This document shows, piece after piece, positions 34,635-42,943 of a stretch of DNA of 64,000 nt. The notes beneath the pieces were generated by a model, which saw nothing but the letters and a program-made list of their open reading frames with translations, had not been told where the DNA came from and made no database searches. This DNA is from Actinospineispora eucalypti (GTDB lineage Bacteria; Actinomycetota; Actinomycetes; Mycobacteriales; Pseudonocardiaceae), in assembly GCA_014208095.1 (NCBI GenBank), contig JACHMT010000005.1, positions 682,001 through 746,000 of the forward strand. Reading direction: 5' to 3'. The first letter of the stretch is position 1, and each line of letters begins with the position of its first letter. The position numbers were made by a program, and so were the translations under genes.

Positions 34635-35501
34635 CTATGCCGGTTTCTTCATGAAGTCGATCAGTGCGGTCCAGCCCTCCTTGCCCCGGCCGGCGGCCGC
34701 CGCCCGGTCGTAGTGCGACTTGACCGCCTCGGGCAGCGCCGAGTCGATGCCCGCCGCGCGGCTGGCCTGCAGGATGTGCAGCGCGGTGGCGCCCATCATC
34801 TGGTTGGTGGCCTGGTCGCCGGGGTAGTCGCCGGCGTCGATCTCCGCCGAGGAGACGTCCAGGTACGAGGAGACCGTGTCGAAGTTGTCCTTCGCCCAGG
34901 GCAGGAACTCCCGCGCGGTCACCCCGGCCGAGGCGAGCAGCGCGGTGGCGTGCAGGTAGGCGGACAGCGTGGTGAGGAAGATGTCCAGCTGGGCGAGGTA
35001 GAACAGCTGCGCACGGCCGACGTCGGCGCCGACGTAGTCGGTGCGGCCGATGCGCCGCAGCGCCGCCTCGTGCCGGCGGAAGTCCTCCTCCGGCCCGCTG
35101 TAGAACACGTACGCCCCGTCGACGCCGACCATGTTCTCCGGCACCATCACCCCGCCGGAGACGAACCGGCCGCCCCGCTCGGCCACCCAGGCGGCCGCCT
35201 CCCGGGTCACCTCCGGGGTGTCCGAGCTCAGGTTGACCAGGGTCTTCCCGGTCAGCCGGACCCCGTCGGTGTCCAGGATCTGGTACATCGCGGCGTAGTC
35301 CGTGAGGCTGAGGATGATCAGTTCGCTGGCCGCGACCGCCTCCGCCGGGGTGGCCGCGCGGGTGGCGCCGTCGGCCACCACGCCGTCCGCCCGGCTGGCG
35401 GTGCGGTTCCACACGGTGACCTGGTGGCCGCCGCGCAGCAGTGCCCGGACCATGGCCTGGCCCATCGGGCCCAGGCCGATCAGGGTGACCGGTTCGTTCA
35501 T
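34635..35501 (-). CDS. NAD(P)-dependent oxidoreductase, imine-reductase-like
   Basis: 288 residues from ATG at 35501. The N-terminal Rossmann fold reads LIGLGPMGQAMVRALLRGGH, then VTVWNRTASRAD, favouring NADP. The C-terminal helical domain ends with NQMMGATALHILQASRAAGIDSALPEAVKSHYDRA and GKEGW, as in bacterial imine reductases and related beta-hydroxyacid-dehydrogenase-like enzymes. It diverges from the large SARP/STAND gene 114 bp away and may be one of its targets. Its natural substrate is unknown. Confidence 0.83.
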   Translation of the reverse strand: MNEPVTLIGLGPMGQAMVRALLRGGHQVTVWNRTASRADGVVADGATRAATPAEAVAASELIILSLTDYAAMYQILDTDGVRLTGKTLVNLSSDTPEVTREAAAWVAERGGRFVSGGVMVPENMVGVDGAYVFYSGPEEDFRRHEAALRRIGRTDYVGADVGRAQLFYLAQLDIFLTTLSAYLHATALLASAGVTAREFLPWAKDNFDTVSSYLDVSSAEIDAGDYPGDQATNQMMGATALHILQASRAAGIDSALPEAVKSHYDRAAAAGRGKEGWTALIDFMKKPA

Positions 35502-35603
35502 CTCGGTTCGCTCCTCCGGTTTCGGTTCGGTGGCATCAGGCTGCCGACCCGCGCGCACGGCCCGCGCACGCTTCGCGCACGGAGAACTGTCGGGCCGGGC
35601 GGT

Positions 35604-35615
35604 TAACGTGGTGAG
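35604..35615 (+). promoter_or_regulatory. Candidate leaderless promoter of the SARP/STAND regulator
   Basis: TAACGT at 35604-35609 lies 6 nt before GTG at 35616. This matches the leaderless pattern seen at several other genes here. Confidence 0.45.
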
Positions 35616-38600
35616 GTGCGATTTGCCCTGCTCGGACCGCTCGAGGTGACCACGTCGGACGGGCGTGGGGTGGCCGTGGGGGAGCCGAAGGTGCGCGCGC
35701 TGCTGGCGGCGCTGTTGGTGCCCGCCGGCCGGCCCGTCCCGGTCCACCGGCTGGTGGCCGACGTGTGGCCGGACGAGCAGCCCGGCAACCCGACCAACAC
35801 GCTCCAGACCAAGGTGTCCCAGCTGCGCCGGGTGCTGGAGGCGGCCGAGCCGGGGGCGCGGGGGCTGGTCACCCTGGGCCCGGGCGGGTACGCGCTGGCC
35901 GTCGGCGCGGACGACGTGGACACCGGGCGGTTCCGCGCGCTGCTGGCCCGGGCCGGAGCGGAGCCGGAGCCGGCCGCCCGGGTCGGGCTGCTGACCGACG
36001 CGCTGGCGCTGTGGCGCGGCCCGGCGCTGGCGGAGTTCGCGGACGCGCCGTTCGCCGTGGACGCGGCCCGCCGGCTGGACGCGGAACGGCTGGCCGCCGA
36101 GGAGGACCGGGCCGAAGCCCGGCTGGCTCTCGGCCAGCACCACCAGCTGGTCGCCGAGCTGGACCAGCTGGCCGCCCGCCACCCGACGCGGGAACGGCTG
36201 GGCGCGGCCAGGGCCACCGCGCTGTACCGGGCCGGCCGCCAGGCCGAGGCCCTGGACGTGCTGGACCGCCTGCGCGCCGATCTCGCCGAGGCGCACGGCC
36301 TGGACCCCGGTCCCGAGCTGGCCGCGCTGCGCCAGGCCATCCTGGTGCGCGACCCGGCACTGGCCGCGCCGGGCGCCGGTCCGGTCCGGTTGCCGGCGCC
36401 CCTCACCGAGCCGATCGGCCGGGCCGGGGAGATCGAGCAGGTGCGGGGCCTGTTGGCCGAACACCGGGTGGTCACGCTCACCGGTCCCGGCGGGGTGGGC
36501 AAGACCACCCTCGCGGTGGCCGCCGCGCGCGGGCTGGCCGACCGGTTCCCGGACGGCATCTGGCTGGTCGAGCTGGCCGAGCTGGGTGCGGGCGAGACGG
36601 TCGAGGCGCTGGGCATGGCGGTGGCGGCCACCCTGGGGCTACGCGACACCGCGTGTGGGGGGTCGCTGGACCGGGTCGCCGGCTGCCTCGCCGACCAGCG
36701 CGCGCTGCTGGTGCTGGACAACTGTGAGCACGTCATAGACGCGGCCGCCGAGCTGGCGGCGTTGGTCGGTGCGCTGGGTGAACCGAGGGTGCTGGTGACC
36801 AGCCGGGAGCCGCTGCGGCTCACCGGCGAGCGGGTGTTCCCGGTGCCCGCGCTGGCGCCCGGGGACGCGGCGGAGCTGTTCGCCGCGCGTGCGTCGGCGG
36901 CGGATCCGGGGTGGGTCGCCGGCGCGGCGCAGGCGCGCACGGTCACGGCCATCTGCGCGCGGCTGGACGGGGTGCCTCTGGCCATCGAGCTGGCCGCCGC
37001 CCGGGTTCGTGCGCTCGGGTTGCCCGAGCTGCTGAACCGGCTGGACGACCGGTTCGGGCTGCTCACCGACGGCGCCCGCGACCGGCCCGACCGGCAGCGG
37101 ACGCTGCGCGCGGTGATCGACTGGAGTTGGCGGCTGCTCACCCCGGCCCAGCGGGCCGTGCTGCGCCGGCTGGCGGTGCACCAGGGCGGGTGCACGCTGG
37201 AGGCCGCCGAGCGGGTGTGCGCGGGTGGCGAGGTGTCGGCCGGCGAGGTACTGGGCCTCCTGGTCCAACTGGTGGACCGTTCACTGGTCGTGGCGGCGAT
37301 GGACCCGGCGACCGGCGCGCACCGGTACCGCCTGCTCGAGTCGGTGGCCGCCTACGGCCTGGAGCGGCTGGTCGAGGCCGGCGAGCAGGAAAAAGCGCGC
37401 GGGCGTCATCTGGAGCACTACCTGAACCTGGCCCGACGAGGCGACCGTGAGCTGCGCGGGCCGGCGCAGCGGGAGTGGCTGGCCCGGCTGGACGCGGAGC
37501 GGGCCAACCTGCGCCGGGCGCTCGACACCGCCGGGAGAGGCGATCTGGCATTCCAGCTGGTCGATGCCCTGGTCTGGTACTGGTTCCTGCGCGGGCGGCT
37601 GGGGGAGGCCGAGCGGGCCCTGCACACGGTGCTGGAGGCGCCGGGCGGCTCGGCCGGCGCGCGGGCCCGGGCCCGTACCTGGCGGGCCGGGTTCGCCGTG
37701 CTCGGCGACCCGGCCGCGCGGTCCGAGGGGGCGCCGTGGCGGGAGATCGAGGACCCGGCCGAACGGGCGGCGGCGCGCCGGTTCCTGCTCAGCGCGCGCA
37801 ACACGCTGGGCGAGGTGGCCGCCGGGGACACGGCGCTGGACGAGCTGCTGGCCGAGTTCGAGCGGCTGGGGGACCGGTGGGGCGTGGCGGCGGTGCTGGC
37901 CGACCGCTCGCACCGGGCGATCACCCGGGGCGCCCTGGCCGGGGCGAGGCGGGACGCCGAGCGGGCCGACCGGGAGTTCGCCGAGCTGGGCGACCGCTGG
38001 GGCCAGTTGCAGGCGCGTTCCGTGCTGGGTTCGCTGGCCGAGGTGGCCGGCGACTACCCGGAGGCCGGCCGCGTGCACGCCGACTGCCTGCGGCTGGCCG
38101 AGCAGCTCGGGCTGTGGCCGGACGTCGCCTACCAGCTGTGCTGGCTGGGCCGCATCGCGCTGCTGCGCGGGGAGCCGGAGCGGGCGGAGAAGCTGCACCG
38201 GGAGGCGATCGAGGTGGCCGGCCGGCACGGGTTCGTGCCCGGCCGGATGTACGCGGAGACCGGGCTGGCGCTGATCGCCCGCCGGCGCGGGCGGTTCGCG
38301 GAGGCACGGCGGCACCTGGAGCGGGTGCGGGAGTGGCACAGCCGGGTGGAGTTCGAACCGGGCAACGCGCTGATCCTGGCCGAGCTGGGCTTCCTGGCCG
38401 AGCAGGGGGGCGACGGGGAGGGCGCCCGCCGGCTGCACCTGGCCGGCCTGGACAGCGCGCGCCGAGGGGGCGACCCGAGGGCGGTGGCGCTGGCGCTGGA
38501 GGGCCTGGCCGGGGTGGCCGCGCTGGAGCCCGGCCAGCCCGGCGGGGCGGAGCGCGCGGCCACGCTGCTCGGCGCCGCCGAGGCGGCCCGGGAGGGAGCC

Positions 38601-38762
38601 GGCGCGCCGCTGCCGGTGGCCGAGCGCGGTGACGTGGACCGGATCACCGGCCGGGCCCGCGAGACGCTCGGGCCGGCCCGCTTTGCCGCCGGCCACCGGG
38701 CCGGCCGGACGCTGGGCCTGGCCGAGGCGCAGGCGTTGATCGGCGTTACCGTCGGCGGATGA
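35616..38762 (+). CDS. SARP-type regulator with BTAD, NB-ARC and TPR-like regions (AfsR-like)
   Basis: Large signalling regulator of 1048 residues. An OmpR-like winged helix (about 1-90, MRFALLGPLEVTT ... NTLQTKVSQLRRVLEA) and a BTAD domain (about 98-245) form the SARP part. An NB-ARC/STAND ATPase follows, with Walker A GPGGVGKTT near residue 291 and LLVLDNCEHV as Walker B. The C-terminal third is repeat-rich and helical, with WGQLQARSVLGSLAEVAG-type units, and probably senses a ligand or partner. SARPs often activate specialised metabolism. The stop overlaps a methyltransferase gene by 4 bp. Confidence 0.9.
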   Translation: MRFALLGPLEVTTSDGRGVAVGEPKVRALLAALLVPAGRPVPVHRLVADVWPDEQPGNPTNTLQTKVSQLRRVLEAAEPGARGLVTLGPGGYALAVGADDVDTGRFRALLARAGAEPEPAARVGLLTDALALWRGPALAEFADAPFAVDAARRLDAERLAAEEDRAEARLALGQHHQLVAELDQLAARHPTRERLGAARATALYRAGRQAEALDVLDRLRADLAEAHGLDPGPELAALRQAILVRDPALAAPGAGPVRLPAPLTEPIGRAGEIEQVRGLLAEHRVVTLTGPGGVGKTTLAVAAARGLADRFPDGIWLVELAELGAGETVEALGMAVAATLGLRDTACGGSLDRVAGCLADQRALLVLDNCEHVIDAAAELAALVGALGEPRVLVTSREPLRLTGERVFPVPALAPGDAAELFAARASAADPGWVAGAAQARTVTAICARLDGVPLAIELAAARVRALGLPELLNRLDDRFGLLTDGARDRPDRQRTLRAVIDWSWRLLTPAQRAVLRRLAVHQGGCTLEAAERVCAGGEVSAGEVLGLLVQLVDRSLVVAAMDPATGAHRYRLLESVAAYGLERLVEAGEQEKARGRHLEHYLNLARRGDRELRGPAQREWLARLDAERANLRRALDTAGRGDLAFQLVDALVWYWFLRGRLGEAERALHTVLEAPGGSAGARARARTWRAGFAVLGDPAARSEGAPWREIEDPAERAAARRFLLSARNTLGEVAAGDTALDELLAEFERLGDRWGVAAVLADRSHRAITRGALAGARRDAERADREFAELGDRWGQLQARSVLGSLAEVAGDYPEAGRVHADCLRLAEQLGLWPDVAYQLCWLGRIALLRGEPERAEKLHREAIEVAGRHGFVPGRMYAETGLALIARRRGRFAEARRHLERVREWHSRVEFEPGNALILAELGFLAEQGGDGEGARRLHLAGLDSARRGGDPRAVALALEGLAGVAALEPGQPGGAERAATLLGAAEAAREGAGAPLPVAERGDVDRITGRARETLGPARFAAGHRAGRTLGLAEAQALIGVTVGG

Positions 38763-39517
38763 GCAGCACGGCCGCCGACCGGTGGCGAGAGATGCAGGAG
38801 GCGCGGGGGATCCCGCCGGAGATCCTGGCGCTGGTGCCGGAGAGCCCCTGGAAGCACGACCCGAAGCACTTCACCGCGCCGGCCGAGCCGCACGACACCC
38901 CGTCCCGGGACGCGGCGCTGGCGCTGCTGGACGGCGGTCGCGGTGAGGTGCTGGACGTCGGCTGCGGTGGCGGCAGCGCCTCGCTGGCGGTCGCGGACCG
39001 GGCGAAGCTGCTGGTGGGGGTGGACCACAACCCGGGCATGCTGGAGGTGTTCGCCGCCGACTGCGCCGCCCGGGGTCTGGAGCACCGCACCGTGCTGGGC
39101 GGGTGGCCCGAAGCCGCCGCCGAGGCGGGCCCCGCCGACGCGGTGCTGTGCCATCACGTCGGGTACAACACGGTGGACTTCCCGCCGTTCCTGCGCGCGC
39201 TGACCGGGGCGGCCCGCCGGGGCGTGGTCGTGGAGCTGACCGGCCAGCACCCGATGGCCTGGCTGGACCCCCTGTGGGTGCGCTTCCACGGCCTGCGCCG
39301 GCCGGCGCCGGCCACCGCCGACGACGCGGTCGCCGTGCTCGAGGAGCTGGGCATCAGCCCGAGGGTGACCCGCTGGGAGCGGCCGGCCCGGCTGCCCGAG
39401 GACCCGGTGTGGGTGGCGCGCCGGCTGTGCCTGCCGGCCGATCGGGTGGACGAGGTGGCGGCGGCGCTGGCCGAGATCCCGCCCCGGCCCCGCGTCACGG
39501 TGACGATCACCTGGTAG
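38759..39517 (+). CDS. Class I SAM-dependent methyltransferase
   Basis: 252 residues. The SAM-binding motif I is VLDVGCGGGSASLAV (about residue 62), followed by VGVDHNPGMLEVFA (motif II) and ADAVLCHHVGYNTVDF. ATG at 38759 lies inside the SARP stop (4-bp overlap), so expression is tied to that regulator. The acceptor molecule cannot be inferred. The N-terminal 50 residues (WREMQEARGIPPEILALVPESPW) suggest an actinomycete-specific subgroup. Confidence 0.85.
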   Translation: MSSTAADRWREMQEARGIPPEILALVPESPWKHDPKHFTAPAEPHDTPSRDAALALLDGGRGEVLDVGCGGGSASLAVADRAKLLVGVDHNPGMLEVFAADCAARGLEHRTVLGGWPEAAAEAGPADAVLCHHVGYNTVDFPPFLRALTGAARRGVVVELTGQHPMAWLDPLWVRFHGLRRPAPATADDAVAVLEELGISPRVTRWERPARLPEDPVWVARRLCLPADRVDEVAAALAEIPPRPRVTVTITW

Positions 39518-39525
39518 CGCCTCCG

Positions 39526-39563
39526 CCGACAACTCTGGATTTCTTGACAAGAAAAATTGTCGG
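39526..39563. promoter_or_regulatory. Palindromic operator candidate of the ArsR-type gene
   Basis: TTTCTTG-a-CAAGAAA (39540-39554) is a perfect 7+7 palindrome, flanked by CCGACAA (39526) and TTGTCGG (39557-39563). A TTGACA hexamer at 39544-39549 inside it could be a -35. The site lies 17-54 bp before the ArsR-type start and is A+T-rich against its surroundings, suiting an autoregulatory operator. Confidence 0.5.
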
Positions 39564-39579
39564 TGGCACGCTGGCCGCC

Positions 39580-40170
39580 GTGCTCGAAGTGGCGGTGATC
39601 GAGGACCCGGCGGCGGCCGGGGTGTCGCTGGACCCGGTGCGGACCAGGCTGCTCGCGGAACTGTCGGTGCCCGCGTCGGCCAGCATGCTGGCCGCCAGGC
39701 TCGGCCTGCCCCGGCAGAAGCTGAACTACCACCTGCGAGCGCTGGAGCGGCACGGGCTGGTCGAGCTGGTCGAGGAGCGCCGCAAGGGCAACGTGACCGA
39801 GCGGGTCCTGCGCGCCACCGCGGCGTCGTACGTGATCTCGCCGGCCGCGCTCGGCCGGGTGCAGCCGGACCCCGGGCGCTCGCCGGACCAGCTGTCCGCC
39901 CGGTGGCTGCTCGCCCTGGCCGCCCGGATGGTCCGGGAGCTGGGGGAGCTGATCGCCGGGGCGGCGCGCGCGGGCAAGCGGCTGCCCACGTTCGCGGTGG
40001 ACGGCGAGGTGCGGTTCGCCTCGGCCGCCGACCGGGCGGCGTTCGCCGAGGAGCTGGCCGGCGCGGTGACGTCGCTGATCGGCAAGTACCACGCGGAGCA
40101 CGGTCGAGACCATCGAGTGCTGCTGGCCGTCCATCCGGCCGCCGGCACCAAACTCACCAGGGAGAGCTGA
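39580..40170 (+). CDS. ArsR-type winged-helix transcriptional regulator
   Basis: 196 residues from GTG at 39580. The winged helix lies in about 15-85: DPVRTRLLAELSVPASASMLAARLGLPRQKLNYHLRALERHGLVELVEERRKGNVTERVLRA, seen as helix-turn-helix and wing. The C-terminal half may dimerise. The SRPBCC gene follows after 2 bp; such ArsR plus SRPBCC (AHSA1-like) pairs are common in actinomycetes, where the regulator and a small-molecule-binding protein are made together. A palindrome just upstream may be its own operator. Confidence 0.85.
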   Translation: MLEVAVIEDPAAAGVSLDPVRTRLLAELSVPASASMLAARLGLPRQKLNYHLRALERHGLVELVEERRKGNVTERVLRATAASYVISPAALGRVQPDPGRSPDQLSARWLLALAARMVRELGELIAGAARAGKRLPTFAVDGEVRFASAADRAAFAEELAGAVTSLIGKYHAEHGRDHRVLLAVHPAAGTKLTRES

Positions 40171-40172
40171 AC

Positions 40173-40922
40173 GTGGGCAGAGAGTACGAGATCCGCAAGG
40201 AGATCGAGGTCGAAGCGAGCCCGGAGGAGGTCTGGCAGGCGATCGCCACCGGCCCGGGTATCACCGCGTGGTTCATGCCGCACGAGGTGGAGCCGGGGGA
40301 GGGCGGCACGGTCCGGCTCACCGTGGAGGGGTACGAGACCTCGGCGGACATCACCGCGTGGGAGCCGCACAAGCGGCTGGCCTACCGGGGGGAGACCGCC
40401 GAGGACGGCACGGTGCACGCGATGGAGTACCTGATCGAGGGCCGGGACGGCGCGGGCACCGTGCTCCGGTTCGTGCACAGCGGCTTCCTCGGCGACGACT
40501 GGAGCGAGGACTTCGAGGCGGGCCTGGCCCATGGCTGGGACATGTACCTGCACACCCTGCGGGAGTACGTGACCCACTTCGCCGGGCGACCGGTCGTCTT
40601 CGTGAACGCGAACGGGCCGGCCGCGTCGGCGGAGCCGGGCCGGTGGCCGACCCTCCTGGCCGGGCTCGGGCTGGCCGGCCCGGTCGAGGTCGGGCAGGCG
40701 GTACGGCTGACCCCGGCCGGTCTTCCGGTGCTGGACGGCGTGGTCGACTACCGGGAGGACGAGTTCCTCGGGGTGCGCACCGGGGACGGGCTCTACCGGT
40801 TCCACGGCATGGCCCGGATGGGCATGCCGGTGGCGATCGGCCACCACATCTTCCGGGACGACCTGGACCGCGCCACGCTGGACCGGGACTGGACCGCGTG
40901 GTTGGCCGATCTGTACACGTGA
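40173..40922 (+). CDS. SRPBCC (AHSA1-like) domain protein
   Basis: 249 residues from GTG at 40173. The START/Bet v1-like fold is recognised by REYEIRKEIEVEASPEEVWQAIATGPGITAWFMP (beginning and first helix), then RLTVEGYETSADITAWEPHKRLAY and TVLRFVHSGFLGDDW. A second half (about 145-249) continues beyond the usual 150-residue domain and may be a degenerate repeat. It is translated with the ArsR-type regulator; the ligand is unknown. Confidence 0.83.
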   Translation: MGREYEIRKEIEVEASPEEVWQAIATGPGITAWFMPHEVEPGEGGTVRLTVEGYETSADITAWEPHKRLAYRGETAEDGTVHAMEYLIEGRDGAGTVLRFVHSGFLGDDWSEDFEAGLAHGWDMYLHTLREYVTHFAGRPVVFVNANGPAASAEPGRWPTLLAGLGLAGPVEVGQAVRLTPAGLPVLDGVVDYREDEFLGVRTGDGLYRFHGMARMGMPVAIGHHIFRDDLDRATLDRDWTAWLADLYT

Positions 40923-40942
40923 TCGTTATGTAGTGCTCCTAC

Positions 40943-40957
40943 CGTAGAGCCTCTACG
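40943..40957. promoter_or_regulatory. Short perfect palindrome upstream of the O-methyltransferase gene
   Basis: CGTAGAG-c-CTCTACG, 7+1+7, lies 30-44 bp before the ATG at 40987. It is the right size and place for a repressor site; no matching regulator is evident next to it. Confidence 0.4.
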
Positions 40958-40986
40958 CGTCGCCGGACGGTGTGGAGGTAGCGGTC

Positions 40987-41748
40987 ATGGGTGTCACCGG
41001 CCGGAAGTTTCCGCACTGGGAGCTGGTGGCCATGCTGTTGCGGCTCAAGCGCATGCGGCACGGCCGGATGGGCGACGGGCGCGAGGAGGAGCTGGTCGAA
41101 CACGTGCTGGCGGTGGCGGCACCCGGTGACCCGGATGCCGCCATCGCGGCGGTCGACCAGTTCGCCGCCCGGCCCAACCGGTTCCTGATCAACATCGGCG
41201 CGGAGAAGGGCGCCATCCTGGAGCGGGCGGTGGGCCGGGCGCGGCCCACCCGGCTGCTCGAGCTGGGCACCTACTGCGGGTACAGCGCGATGCGCATCGC
41301 CCGGTCCATGCCGGCCGGGGCGCACCTGTGGTCGGTGGAGCCCAACCCGGCGAACGCCGACGTGGCCCGCCGGATCTGGGAACACGCCGGCCTGTCCGGG
41401 CAGGTGACCGCGGTGGTCGGCGCGCTCGGGGACGGTGGCGGCACCCTGCGCAAGCTGCGGGAACGCCACGCGTTCGGCCCGGGCGGGCTGGACTTCGTGC
41501 TGATCGACCACGCCAAGAACGAGTACCTGCCGGACCTGCGGCGAATCCTCGCGCAGGGCTGGCTGCACCCCGGTTCGGTGGTGGTCGCGGACAACGTGCG
41601 GATCCCCGGGGCGCCGGGCTACCGGGCGTTCATGCGGGCCAACCAGGGGCGCTGGTGGCGGACGGTGGAGCACGCCGCGCACGTGGAGTACCAGCGGCTG
41701 CTGCCCGACCTGGTGCTGGAGTCCGAGTACCTCGGAGGGCCCGCCTAG
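40987..41748 (+). CDS. Class I SAM-dependent O-methyltransferase (catechol O-methyltransferase-like)
   Basis: 253 residues from ATG at 40987, with GGAGG 8 nt upstream. The SAM-binding region is RLLELGTYCGYSAMRIARSM (about residue 81) with VEPNPANADVARRIWEHAG following. FVLIDHAKNEYLPDLRR supplies the metal/acceptor-site acidic residues typical of COMT-type enzymes. GSVVVADNVRIPGAPGY is also a family feature. It likely methylates a catechol-like hydroxyl. It ends in a 4-bp tail overlap with a convergent SRPBCC gene. Confidence 0.85.
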   Translation: MGVTGRKFPHWELVAMLLRLKRMRHGRMGDGREEELVEHVLAVAAPGDPDAAIAAVDQFAARPNRFLINIGAEKGAILERAVGRARPTRLLELGTYCGYSAMRIARSMPAGAHLWSVEPNPANADVARRIWEHAGLSGQVTAVVGALGDGGGTLRKLRERHAFGPGGLDFVLIDHAKNEYLPDLRRILAQGWLHPGSVVVADNVRIPGAPGYRAFMRANQGRWWRTVEHAAHVEYQRLLPDLVLESEYLGGPA

Positions 41749-42245
41749 GCGGCGATGCCCGGTACCGCTATCACCCGCCGGCAGAACCGTACCCAGGGGG
41801 ACCAGCGCGCCGGGCGCGCCGGAGGGTCGCCGACCGCCCGGCCGGCGTTGTCCAGCAGTTCCTCCAGCACGCAGTCGTGCAGCCAGCGGATCGCCAGCGG
41901 CCAGGCCAGGTTGCCGAGGCCGAGGGGCCGGCCGCTGATCACGTGCCGGAGTGCCGCGGTGCCCGGCCGCGACCCGGGCAGCACTTCCAACCAGTGGCTG
42001 CCGTCCAGCGGGGTCGGCCGGTTGAACCGGCACACCAGCCGCCGGCCCGGCTGGTACTCCACCACCGAGTAGCGGATCGGGCCATGACCGCCGTCCGCGC
42101 CGACCGCGAGCGGCCGGTCGAACCGCATCGGCGGCCAGCGGCTCGGCCAGAGCGGGTCGTCCGGCCCGGCCATCCGGTCCAGCAGTTCGCCCAGCTGGGC
42201 CTCGGTGGCGCGGAACTCGCGCCGGTGCACGTTCTCGATCTGCAT
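41745..42245 (-). CDS. SRPBCC family protein
   Basis: 166 residues. N-terminus MQIENVHRREFRATEAQLGELLD, then YSVVEYQPGRRLVCRFNRPTPLDGSHWLEV and ALRHVISGRPLG, fit a small Bet v1-like ligand-binding protein. ATG at 42245 has GGAGGC upstream on the minus strand. It diverges from a TetR gene with 53 bp between them, where three CCGTACG sites lie, so it is probably under that repressor's control. Its ligand is unknown. Confidence 0.75.
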   Translation of the reverse strand: MQIENVHRREFRATEAQLGELLDRMAGPDDPLWPSRWPPMRFDRPLAVGADGGHGPIRYSVVEYQPGRRLVCRFNRPTPLDGSHWLEVLPGSRPGTAALRHVISGRPLGLGNLAWPLAIRWLHDCVLEELLDNAGRAVGDPPARPARWSPWVRFCRRVIAVPGIAA

Positions 42246-42264
42246 GGCACGCCTCCATACGTAA

Positions 42265-42295
42265 CCGTACGGTATGACCGTACGCTACCGTACGG
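42265..42295. promoter_or_regulatory. Three CCGTACG(G) operator sites and overlapping leaderless promoter
   Basis: CCGTACGG at 42265-42272, CCGTACG at 42278-42284 and CCGTACGG at 42288-42295 fill the 53-bp divergent gap. TACCGT at 42286-42291, 7 nt before the TetR ATG (42299), is a likely leaderless -10, so binding at the third site would block it. This suits autoregulation by the TetR protein and control of the divergent SRPBCC gene. Confidence 0.65.
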
Positions 42296-42298
42296 CAA

Positions 42299-42871
42299 AT
42301 GCCGAGCACACCTGGTTCCCGTCGGCTGTCCCGGGACGACTGGACCGCCGAGGCGCTGCGCGCGCTGGCCGCCGGCGGGCTCTCGGCGGTGGCCATCGAA
42401 CCGATCGCGGCCCGCCTCGGCGCGACCAAGGGCAGCGGCTACTGGCACTTCAAGAGCCGCGACGACCTGATCTCGGCGACCGTCGCGCGGTGGGAGCGGG
42501 AGAACACCGAGGCGGTGATCGCACGGGTGGACGACGCCGCCGACCGGTTGGGCGAGCTGCTGCGGGTGGCGCTCGGTCCGGGCGGCCAGTTCGCCGCTGA
42601 GCTGGCCCTGCTCGCCTCGGCCGACCACCCGGAGGTCGGGCCGGTGCTGAGGCGGGTCACCCGGCGCCGGCTGAGCTACCTGACCTCGCTGTTCGTCGAG
42701 CTGGGCCATCCGGAGCCGGAGGCCGACCGGCGTGCCCTGCAGGCCTACACCACCTACCTCGGGCACGCCCAGCTCACCCGCACCGACCCGGACTCCCTGC
42801 CCGGCGACGGTCCGGCCCGGGCGGCCTACCTGGACTCCGTGCTGGCCGTGCTGACCGCCACTTCGGAGTAG
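42299..42871 (+). CDS. TetR/AcrR family transcriptional regulator
   Basis: 190 residues. The N-terminal helix-turn-helix (about 10-55) reads WTAEALRALAAGGLSAVAIEPIAARLG and ATKGSGYWHFKSRDDLISATVARW, the standard TetR pattern. The C-terminal ligand-binding domain is helical. No ribosome site precedes the ATG; a TACCGT box 7 nt upstream suggests a leaderless mRNA. Repressor sites in the divergent gap point to control of itself and of the adjacent SRPBCC gene. Confidence 0.88.
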   Translation: MPSTPGSRRLSRDDWTAEALRALAAGGLSAVAIEPIAARLGATKGSGYWHFKSRDDLISATVARWERENTEAVIARVDDAADRLGELLRVALGPGGQFAAELALLASADHPEVGPVLRRVTRRRLSYLTSLFVELGHPEPEADRRALQAYTTYLGHAQLTRTDPDSLPGDGPARAAYLDSVLAVLTATSE

Positions 42872-42943
42872 GCGGTACCGACCTGGTGTCGGGCTGAGAT
42901 TCGCACCGCGGTGAAATAGCACTACGGCCGATGATCCGAGGGG

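Noticed and set aside
34635..42871. Specialised-metabolite gene cluster suggested by SARP, methyltransferases and an imine reductase
   Set aside because: No polyketide, peptide, terpene or other core synthase is present; the genes look like separate small units.
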